Assembly (NCBI GenBank): GCA_016195145.1
Contig: JACQAF010000156.1
Span: forward strand, 1 to 19,445
Length of the DNA stretch: 19,445 bases
Origin: Rhodospirillales bacterium
Lineage (GTDB): Bacteria > Pseudomonadota > Alphaproteobacteria > CACIAM-22H2
Reading direction: 5' to 3'
The position numbers and the translations under genes were made by a program. Under the pieces are notes generated by a model that searched no databases, was not told the origin of the DNA, and was given only the letters and a program-made list of their open reading frames with translations. Position 1 is the stretch's first letter, and each line of letters starts with the position of its first letter. Of this stretch, positions 10,536 through 16,478 are shown one piece after another.

Positions 10536-12236
10536 TCAGCGTTTGGCGACATTGATCAGCATCTGGTCGCGAAGATCGGGGGCTTCCTCGTCGACCGGCT
10601 CGATGCCCAGCATCGGCGCGGCGCGGGCGATGACCCGGCCGACGACCGGCGCGGCGACCCACGAGCCGGTGGCGAACCCGAACGTCGTCTTGGTGCCTTG
10701 CGGCTCGTCCAGTATGGCGAGCACGATGTAGCGCGGCTTGTTCATCGGGAACGCGCCGACGAAAGAGGAAATGCGCGCCGCTTTCTTGTAGCGGCCGTCG
10801 ACGATCTTTTCGGCTGTTCCGGTCTTGCCGCCGACCAGATAGCCGGGAACGGCGGCCGACTTGCCCGAGCCGCGCTCGACATTGAGGCGCATCAGTCGGC
10901 GCATCTGCTCCGAGGCGACGGCCGACATCACCCGTTCGCCGGGGATCGGTTCGCCCATTTGGCGCTTGAGGATCGTCGCCGGGCGCATGACGCCGCCATT
11001 GATCGTCGCCGCCGACGCGGCGGCAAGCTGGATCGGGCTGACCGACAGGCCGTGGCCGAAGGCGATGGTCATCGTGTTGACCTCGCGCCACGGCTGCGGG
11101 ACGAGCGGCGGTCCCACCTCGGGCAGTTCAATCGGCGAGGCCTTGAGCAGGCCGACGCGGGCGAGGAAATCGCGCTGGCGTTGGGTCCCGATATCGAGCG
11201 CCATCTTCACCGCGCCGATATTCGAGGAATAGATGAAGATTTCGGGGACGGTGAGATAGCGGCGCTGGGCGTGGAAATCGGAAATGGTGAAGCGGCCGAT
11301 CTGGATCGACTTGGTCGCGTCGTAGCCGTCGCGCAGCGTGGCGGTGCCGTAATCGAGCGCCATCGCCGCAGTGAAGATCTTGAAGGTCGATCCCATCTCG
11401 TAGATGCCGAGGGTGTTGCGGTTGAAGCGCGCATCGGCGGGGGCGAGAGCGGGGGCGTTGGGGTCGAAATCGGGCCACGAGACCATGGCGAGGACCTCGC
11501 CGGTCGCGACATCGAGCATGATCGCGGCGCCGCCGAGCGCCTTGAACTCCTCGACCGTGCGGCCAAGCTCCTCGCGCACTATGTGCTGGATGCGGATGTC
11601 GATCGACAGGTCGAGCGGCTCGCCGGACTCGCGCAGCTTTTCATCGAACGACTGCTCGATCCCCGCGATGCCCCGGTTGTCGATGTCGGTGAAGCCGACG
11701 ATGTGCGCGGCTAGCGGCCCGTGGGGATAAACCCGGCGTTCCTCGCGTTGGAAATAGAGACCGGGAATGCCGAGGCGGTTGACTTCGTATTGCTGGCGCG
11801 GCGGCAGGTTGCGGCGCAGCCAGACGAAGCTGCGGTCCGAGGCGAGGCGGGCGGCGATCTCGCGTTCGTCGAGGCCGGGCAATACGCGGGCGAGCTTGCG
11901 CGCCGCCTCGGCCGGGCCGAGCACCAGCTTCGGATTGGCGTAGAGCGAGGCGGTAGCGAGCGAGGTCGCCAGCAGCACGCCGTTGCGATCGACGATGTCG
12001 GCGCGTCCCATTTCCAGATGACCGGCGCGCGGCGCATGGGCGAAGCGTGGCTCGCGCGCCTCCTTGAGCAGGGTGACGTCGACGAGGCGCAAGCCGACGA
12101 TCAGGAAGGCGATGACGAACAGCACACCGGCGACGACCAGCCGGTGGCGCGCAACCTCGATCGATTGCTTGGCCGCGCCGTCGATACGCAGGCGGCTGGG
12201 CAGGGCGCGCAGGACGTCGCCGATACGGGTCGCCAT
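10536..12236 (-). CDS. ftsI: Division-specific penicillin-binding protein (class B transpeptidase, PBP3)
   Basis: Crosslinks septal peptidoglycan in the periplasm and works with FtsW. The protein has 566 residues: a short cytoplasmic tail, one transmembrane segment (about 32-52), then the pedestal with RAGHLEMGRADIVDRNGVLLA (69-90) and the transpeptidase domain. The three active-site motifs are intact: STFK (283-286, nucleophile S283), SSN (337-339) and KTGTA (471-475). The true start is the ATG at 12236, which shares one base with the ftsL stop (TGATG). The same frame runs open far upstream through rsmH, but that stretch is the rsmH shadow. It ends at a TGA at 10538-10536, before a 45-base gap to murE. 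Confidence 0.97.
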   Translation of the reverse strand: MATRIGDVLRALPSRLRIDGAAKQSIEVARHRLVVAGVLFVIAFLIVGLRLVDVTLLKEAREPRFAHAPRAGHLEMGRADIVDRNGVLLATSLATASLYANPKLVLGPAEAARKLARVLPGLDEREIAARLASDRSFVWLRRNLPPRQQYEVNRLGIPGLYFQREERRVYPHGPLAAHIVGFTDIDNRGIAGIEQSFDEKLRESGEPLDLSIDIRIQHIVREELGRTVEEFKALGGAAIMLDVATGEVLAMVSWPDFDPNAPALAPADARFNRNTLGIYEMGSTFKIFTAAMALDYGTATLRDGYDATKSIQIGRFTISDFHAQRRYLTVPEIFIYSSNIGAVKMALDIGTQRQRDFLARVGLLKASPIELPEVGPPLVPQPWREVNTMTIAFGHGLSVSPIQLAAASAATINGGVMRPATILKRQMGEPIPGERVMSAVASEQMRRLMRLNVERGSGKSAAVPGYLVGGKTGTAEKIVDGRYKKAARISSFVGAFPMNKPRYIVLAILDEPQGTKTTFGFATGSWVAAPVVGRVIARAAPMLGIEPVDEEAPDLRDQMLINVAKR

Positions 12237-12610
12237 CAGCGCGCCTCCTTCGTTGCCGCGGCGACGGGGCGCAGCGGAGCCTTGCCGGCGGGCGGCGGCG
12301 GCGGGGCGGCGGCCGGCTGTGGCGCGATGTCGGGATTGCGCCACGGCACATCGGCGAGCCGGCCGAGCTGGGTCGGGCGCATCGGCTGCAGGTCGAGATG
12401 GCGGCGCGCGAGCTCCGCCAGCCGCTGCGGCTGGTTGATGTAACTCCACTCGGCGCGCAGCACATGGAGCGCCTGCTGCTCGTTGAGAATCTGGCGATTG
12501 AGGCGGGTATATTCGCCTTCGAGCGCGCGCACCTGATACTTGAGATGGAACAATCCCCATCCGATCAAGCCGGCGAGCAGCAACCACAAGGCAGTGGACA
12601 GGCGGATCAT
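12236..12610 (-). CDS. ftsL: Cell division protein FtsL (alphaproteobacterial type)
   Basis: Small bitopic divisome scaffold that acts in the periplasm with FtsB/FtsQ to activate FtsW-FtsI. It has 124 residues: a very short cytoplasmic end, one membrane helix (about 6-24), then a coiled coil (about 26-55) and the block LRAEWSYINQPQRLAELA (51-68), which I recognise from alphaproteobacterial FtsL-type proteins. The C-terminal third is proline/alanine rich (98-120). Sequence identity in this family is low, so the call rests on size, topology, that block and the position between rsmH and ftsI. The ATG at 12610 overlaps the rsmH stop (ATGA, 12607-12610). The open frame upstream of this ATG lies over rsmH and is not coding. 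Confidence 0.88.
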   Translation of the reverse strand: MIRLSTALWLLLAGLIGWGLFHLKYQVRALEGEYTRLNRQILNEQQALHVLRAEWSYINQPQRLAELARRHLDLQPMRPTQLGRLADVPWRNPDIAPQPAAAPPPPPAGKAPLRPVAAATKEAR

Positions 12611-13611
12611 CGCACGCCTCCGTGCGACACGGCGTCGGCCGGCCAGACCGGGGCGGCGGTGCGTTCGGCGGCGCGCAGGCGGGCCGAACGGGCGCGCGGA
12701 TTGCGGGCGGTTTCCTCGTCGCCCGGCCGGATCGGCCGGCGCGAGAGCAGACGGAAGCTTGGCGCGCGGTCGGCGCCTGGCGCTGCCGGCATATGGCGCG
12801 AGCCGCGCTCGCCTTCGCCGCCGCGCGCCTTGAGGAAGGATTTGACCGCGCGATCCTCGAGCGAATGAAACGACACCACGGCCAGCCGCCCGCCGGGGGC
12901 GAGCAGGCGCTCGGCGGCGGCGAGGCCGCGCGACAATTCGCCGAGCTCGTCGTTGACCGCAATACGCAGCGCCTGGAAGGTTCGCGTCGCCGGGTCGATG
13001 CCGTCGGCGGCGCGGCGCACGGCCCGGCGGACGATATCGGCCAACTCGCCGGTGCGCCCGATCGGGCGCGCGGCGACGATGGTGCGGGCGATGCGGCGCG
13101 CATGGCGCTCCTCGCCGTAGCGGGCGATGATCTCGGCCAGTTCGCGTTCGTCGAGCGTGTTGACCAGATCGGCGGCGGTCGGCCCGTCGGCGCCCATGCG
13201 CATGTCGAGCGGCCCATCGGCGCGGAAGGAAAATCCGCGCGCCGGCTCGTCGATCTGCGGCGACGATACGCCAAGATCGAGCGCCACGCCGTCGACGCGG
13301 GCGACGCCGCGCGCCGCAAGCAGCGCATCCATGTCGCCGAAGCGGCCTTCGATGATGTCGAGCCGGCCGGGATAGCGCGCGCCGAGCTCGCGGCCGCGGG
13401 CCACGGCGGCGGGATCGCGGTCGATTCCCCATACCCGGCAATCGGCGGCGTCGAGAAGACCGCGCGCATAGCCGCCGGCGCCGAACGTGCCGTCGAGATA
13501 AATTGCGCCGTCGCGCGGCGCCAGCGCCCCGATCACCTCGGCCAGCAGGACTGGAAGGTGGGCGGGCCGCGTGGGGATGTTGGTGGGGGCGGCCGCAATC
13601 ATTGCCGTCAC
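12607..13611 (-). CDS. rsmH: 16S rRNA (cytosine(1402)-N(4))-methyltransferase
   Basis: SAM-dependent cytoplasmic methyltransferase (MraW) that methylates N4 of C1402 in the ribosomal decoding centre. It has 334 residues: HLPVLLAEVIGAL (18-30), the SAM loop LDGTFGAGGYARGLL (39-53), GIDRDP, LDLGVSSPQIDEPARGFSF, MGADGPTAADLVNT and SFHSLEDRAVKSF. The C-terminus has the usual basic RNPRARSARLRAAER stretch. I chose the GTG at 13611 because it overlaps the mraZ stop (GTGA, 13608-13611). An ATG three codons later (13602) is the alternative and would change only the first residues. Confidence 0.96.
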   Translation of the reverse strand: MTAMIAAAPTNIPTRPAHLPVLLAEVIGALAPRDGAIYLDGTFGAGGYARGLLDAADCRVWGIDRDPAAVARGRELGARYPGRLDIIEGRFGDMDALLAARGVARVDGVALDLGVSSPQIDEPARGFSFRADGPLDMRMGADGPTAADLVNTLDERELAEIIARYGEERHARRIARTIVAARPIGRTGELADIVRRAVRRAADGIDPATRTFQALRIAVNDELGELSRGLAAAERLLAPGGRLAVVSFHSLEDRAVKSFLKARGGEGERGSRHMPAAPGADRAPSFRLLSRRPIRPGDEETARNPRARSARLRAAERTAAPVWPADAVSHGGVR

Positions 13612-14069
13612 CCTTTGCCGCCAGGGGCGCCGGGCAGCGGCCCGCCGCCGGCGCGGATCGCCGCGCGCATCTGCTCCTGATGCGCCTCGAAGGCCGTCGG
13701 GTTCCAGATCTCGAAATAATTGAGTCGGCCGACGAAGGTGGCCGCATCGGCGACGCCGGCATGGCGGGCGAGTTCGGCCGGCAGCACAATCCGGCCCTCG
13801 CCGTCGAAAGGGAGGCGCATTACCTCAGGCACCGAAGCGAGGGCGAGGTCGGTCGGCGTCTGCTCGAATACGGTGAGCGGGTTGCGTTGGCCGCTGATCT
13901 GTTCCATGAGATCGATGCCGCAGGCGCGGATCGCGCGATCGGTAAGCGAGGGAAAAGCGATGATGCCGGCAAAGCTCTGGCCGGCAAGCGCGGACCGGTA
14001 ATCGGCGGGAACCGAAACCCGGCCCTTCCGATCGACCTTGAAATTGAACCTGGATAGGAACAGCGCCAT
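13608..14069 (-). CDS. mraZ: Transcriptional regulator MraZ, first gene of the dcw operon
   Basis: DNA-binding protein that controls its own operon in other bacteria and forms a ring-shaped oligomer. It carries the two expected SpoVT/AbrB-like half-domains: DRKGRVSVPADYR (13-25) and DGEGRIVLPAELARHAG (89-105). The length is 153 residues, typical for the family. The frame is open to an ATG at 14123, but I chose the ATG at 14069 because family members begin a few residues before the first DxKGR block and because GGGGGA lies just upstream (14074-14079). Its probable operator is the TGGG array at 14192-14235. It is cotranslated with rsmH through a GTGA overlap. Confidence 0.95.
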   Translation of the reverse strand: MALFLSRFNFKVDRKGRVSVPADYRSALAGQSFAGIIAFPSLTDRAIRACGIDLMEQISGQRNPLTVFEQTPTDLALASVPEVMRLPFDGEGRIVLPAELARHAGVADAATFVGRLNYFEIWNPTAFEAHQEQMRAAIRAGGGPLPGAPGGKG

Positions 14070-14092
14070 CCCATCCCCCAACCGCCGTGCCT

Positions 14093-14161
14093 GGCCGGTA
14101 TGCCTAAAAAACCGACCAAACAATTGAATTTACAATGTAAATTCCTTTCGGCCGGTATCCC
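14093..14161. repeat. Near-direct repeat flanking the palindrome
   Basis: GGCCGGTATGCC at 14093-14104 recurs as GGCCGGTATCCC at 14150-14161, identical at 11 of 12 bases, with starts 57 bases apart. The 19-base palindrome lies between the copies. Function unknown; it may be chance or a second half of a composite operator. Confidence 0.45.
14126..14144. promoter_or_regulatory. Perfect 19-base palindrome, probable operator ahead of mraZ
   Basis: GAATTTACAATGTAAATTC reads as two exact 9-base arms around a single central base. It ends 57 bases upstream of the chosen mraZ ATG, in an AT-rich setting. An odd-centred perfect dyad of this length fits a dimeric helix-turn-helix regulator. I cannot name the family. 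It does not look like a transcription terminator because the T-run toward mraZ begins 14 bases beyond the dyad. Confidence 0.6.
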
Positions 14162-14191
14162 TCAGAGGCAGCGGCGGCACTTACATATCTG

Positions 14192-14236
14192 TGGGACATC
14201 ATGGGATAACATGGGTTTATATGGGCGTCAATGGAA
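14192..14236 (+). promoter_or_regulatory. TGGG decamer array, probable MraZ operator
   Basis: TGGG occurs at 14192, 14202, 14212 and 14222, exactly ten bases apart, and a decayed copy (TGGA) lies at 14232. Each unit is a TGGGN followed by a five-base spacer, which is the known form of the E. coli MraZ binding site (three TGGGN units with five-base spacers). The array sits about 125-165 bases upstream of the mraZ ATG. The TGGG reading is on the strand opposite to mraZ. The periodicity is seen directly; MraZ binding is inferred. Confidence 0.8.
14203..14231 (-). promoter_or_regulatory. Candidate dcw promoter inside the TGGG array
   Basis: On the minus strand, TTGACG (14231-14226) and TATCCC (14208-14203) are separated by 17 bases. 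The -35 is good (five of six to TTGACA) and the -10 is weak (three of six to TATAAT). The element overlaps repeats two to four of the TGGG array, so bound MraZ would block it. The predicted transcript would have a leader of roughly 130 bases. Confidence 0.35.
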
Positions 14237-14361
14237 TTTCCGAAGAGAAATCAGGGTAAATCATGGGGTAGACACGGTTTATCCGGACCGGCCCTCAAAC
14301 CTCGTAAGTCGACCGAAGGGGTGTTTCGCGATAATTTTGACGACAACTGTGGCATAACTTT

Positions 14362-14376
14362 GTTCTGTTTATGTTC
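14362..14376 (+). promoter_or_regulatory. Exact GTTC-N7-GTTC, alphaproteobacterial LexA-type site
   Basis: GTTC at 14362-14365 and GTTC at 14373-14376 are separated by seven bases (TGTTTAT). This is the consensus SOS operator of Alphaproteobacteria, a direct repeat. It lies in the AT-rich leader about 290 bases upstream of the mraZ ATG. I see no strong promoter overlapping it in either direction, so a functional link to the dcw operon is an inference. Confidence 0.5.
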
Positions 14377-14420
14377 TGGCTTGGGATATTCGCTCGCGAT
14401 AATCCAGGGTTGAGACATAA

Positions 14421-14445
14421 CTGATTGATATAAATTATAAATCAG
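14421..14445. repeat. AT-rich inverted repeat downstream of rnpB
   Basis: CTGATTGATA and TATAAATCAG are 10-base arms that pair at nine of ten positions around a five-base centre. An 11-base perfect palindrome (GCCAAATTGGC, 14445-14455) abuts it. There is no T-run, so it is not a standard rho-independent terminator. It may be a 3' processing or binding site for the rnpB transcript. Confidence 0.4.
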
Positions 14446-14486
14446 CCAAATTGGCGGCGCTCGCCGGGGCAAGTAAAAAAGTGAAA

Positions 14487-14877
<391 letters not shown>

Positions 14878-14882
14878 GGGAT

Positions 14883-14911
14883 TAGGTATGCCGCGCCGCC
14901 GCCTGCGTCAA
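14883..14911 (-). promoter_or_regulatory. Candidate rnpB promoter overlapping the amidase stop codon
   Basis: TTGACG (14911-14906) and TACCTA (14888-14883) are 17 bases apart. The predicted start falls at about 14877, exactly where the P1 helix places the 5' end of rnpB. The amidase TGA stop (14910-14908) lies inside the -35 box. The -10 is weak, but the spacing and predicted start support the call. Confidence 0.6.
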
Positions 14912-15600
14912 CCGCAGCGCGCGACCGCGGCGGCAAGCCGGGCAAAGGTTTCGCGATCGAGCGCGCCGTCGACGCGCGCCGGGCGGAAATGGCGCTGAAA
15001 GGCGGCAAGGGCTGTAGTGATCGCAGCGTCGCCATCGGGCGTTTCGTAACCGTAGCGGCCTAGCATGTCGCGGGCTGCTGCAATCGACGGCGCGGCGTCG
15101 GGATCCGCGCGCTCCTCGGGCCACAGGCCGATGCCGGCGCGGGCGACGTCGCGCCACGGAAACAGCTCGCCGGGGTCGGTCTTGCGGGCAGGCGCCACGT
15201 CGGAATGGCCGACGACGTTGCGCGTCGGGATCGGGTGGCGGGCGTGGATCGCGCGCGCAAGGCCGATAAACGCATCGATCTGCGCCGGCGGAAACGGCCG
15301 GTAGCCGAATTCGTGACCGGGATTGACCAGCTCGACGCCGATCGAGCGCGCATTGATGTCGCGCACGCCGCGCCAGAACGCGATTCCGGCGTGCCAGGCG
15401 CGGCGATCTTCGGGCACGAGCCGAAAGACGCGGCCATCTTCCTCGACCAGGTAATGCGCGCTGACCTTCGCCGCCGGGTCGCAGAGGCGGTCGAGCGCCG
15501 CCGCGCCATTCGCCATGCCCGTATAGTGAACGACCAGCATGTCGATCGCGCCGCCGGCCGGGCGCGCGTCGTGGTTGGGCGAGGGGCGCTCGGCGATCAT
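14908..15600 (-). CDS. N-acetylmuramoyl-L-alanine amidase (Amidase_2) with C-terminal peptidoglycan-binding-like domain
   Basis: Zinc amidase that cuts the bond between MurNAc and the stem peptide. The 230-residue protein has an Amidase_2 domain with the likely zinc ligands H25 (in VVHYTG), H132 (in VVGHSD) and D142 (in KTDPG). E90 in SIGVELVN is a probable catalytic Glu. WHAG (69-72) is also typical. A helical PG_binding_1-like region follows (about 172-228: RDMLGRYGYETPDG...ALAAFQRHFRPARVDG). The layout resembles AmiD, but I see no signal peptide or lipobox, so a cytoplasmic AmpD-like role in muropeptide recycling is possible. The ATG at 15600 overlaps the upstream exporter's stop (ATGA). 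Confidence 0.9.
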   Translation of the reverse strand: MIAERPSPNHDARPAGGAIDMLVVHYTGMANGAAALDRLCDPAAKVSAHYLVEEDGRVFRLVPEDRRAWHAGIAFWRGVRDINARSIGVELVNPGHEFGYRPFPPAQIDAFIGLARAIHARHPIPTRNVVGHSDVAPARKTDPGELFPWRDVARAGIGLWPEERADPDAAPSIAAARDMLGRYGYETPDGDAAITTALAAFQRHFRPARVDGALDRETFARLAAAVARCG

Positions 15601-16478
15601 GTCGTCTTCGCGGTCGCCTCGGGCTCGGCGAGGCGCGGCCGGCGCACGACGATGATCCCGACCCCGGCGAGCGTCGCCAGGCCGCCGGCGACGAGCCGCC
15701 AGGTAAACGGCTCGTCAAGCAGCAACACGCCCGACATGACCCCGAACACCGGAACCAGCAGCGTAAACGGCATCGCCTGGTTGACCGAATAATTGCGCAG
15801 CAGATGATACCACATCCCGTACGACACGACGGTGACGATCACCGCCATGTAAAGGATGACGCCGGCGGCAGGCCAGGCAATATGGAGCAACGCCTCGATC
15901 TGGCCGCTTTCGAGCAATGCCGAGACAATCAGCAGCTGCGGCACGGCGAACAGGCTCATCCACGCGCTGAGCGCGAAGCCGTCGACCGACCCCATATGCT
16001 TGATCTGGATATTGGTCACCGCCCACATGAACGATGCGGCGATGACCAGCAGCAGCGAACCGGTATGGCCGGTCAGGCGCGGTTCGCCGGCCAGCACCAC
16101 AATGCCGGCGAAGGCGGCCGCCATGCCGAGCGCCCGCCGCCAGCCGAGTTTGTCGCCGAAGAAGATGGCGGCGAGAATGGCCGCGAACGGCACCTGGAGC
16201 TGGATGGCGATCGCCGCCGCGCCGGCGTTGACGCCGGTCAACCCCATGAACATCAGGCTGAAATGGACGCAGCCGAGCGTGACGGAGAGAAAAAATATCT
16301 CGCGCAGCTTGGCGCGTGGAATCCGCGCGAAGGGCAGCAATATCGCCGCCACGGCGGCGAAACGCAGCGCCATCAGGAAAATCGGCGGCATATAGGCGAG
16401 GCCCCATTTGGCGACGACGAAGTTGAAGCCCCAGATCATCATGATGAGCAGGGCGATCAGTAGATCAAAAAGCTTCAT
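15597..16478 (-). CDS. EamA/DMT-family transporter
   Basis: Inner-membrane exporter of the drug/metabolite transporter superfamily. It has 293 residues and about ten transmembrane helices from two five-helix EamA repeats. The N-terminal IWGFNFVVAKWGL (15-27) and the second-repeat SYGMWYHLLRNYSVNQAMPFTLLVPVFGVMSGVLLLDE pattern resemble the O-acetylserine/cysteine exporter EamA of E. coli, but substrates cannot be read from sequence in this family. It starts at the ATG at 16478, which overlaps the ABC-F stop (ATGA, 16475-16478), and its own stop overlaps the amidase start. The three genes probably form one transcript. Confidence 0.92.
   Translation of the reverse strand: MKLFDLLIALLIMMIWGFNFVVAKWGLAYMPPIFLMALRFAAVAAILLPFARIPRAKLREIFFLSVTLGCVHFSLMFMGLTGVNAGAAAIAIQLQVPFAAILAAIFFGDKLGWRRALGMAAAFAGIVVLAGEPRLTGHTGSLLLVIAASFMWAVTNIQIKHMGSVDGFALSAWMSLFAVPQLLIVSALLESGQIEALLHIAWPAAGVILYMAVIVTVVSYGMWYHLLRNYSVNQAMPFTLLVPVFGVMSGVLLLDEPFTWRLVAGGLATLAGVGIIVVRRPRLAEPEATAKTT

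Larger units (their letters stand above)
14070..14486. other. Non-coding dcw leader between mraZ and rnpB
   Basis: A 417-base stretch with clearly higher A+T than the flanking genes and no credible protein gene. The short open frames here have no homology that I recognise and no ribosome binding site. Read toward mraZ (right to left) it contains an AT-rich inverted repeat, a LexA-type site, a TGGG decamer array with a candidate promoter, and a perfect 19-base palindrome; a near-direct repeat flanks the palindrome. No convincing rho-independent terminator separates rnpB from mraZ, so some readthrough into the dcw operon is possible (inference). Confidence 0.8.

Noticed and set aside
9846..11714. 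Plus-strand open frame of 622 codons opposite murE and ftsI
   Set aside because: Composition is typical of a reverse-strand shadow and it spans two real genes whose motifs are intact. The 546- and 498-codon plus-strand frames over murD/mraY and murF were rejected for the same reason.
10536..13469. Apparent 977-residue fusion upstream of FtsI
   Set aside because: The part above 12236 is an out-of-frame reading of rsmH and ftsL. FtsI begins at the ATG at 12236. The long upstream frames joined to murC, murD and ftsL are the same effect.
14106..14111. Run of six Ts (minus strand) upstream of mraZ as a terminator
   Set aside because: The 19-base dyad lies 14 bases away, too far for a rho-independent terminator, and a stop here would cut off mraZ.
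14100..14413. Short plus-strand open frames in the dcw leader (85 and 60 codons)
   Set aside because: No ribosome binding site, no recognised family, and they run across the TGGG array and the palindrome.
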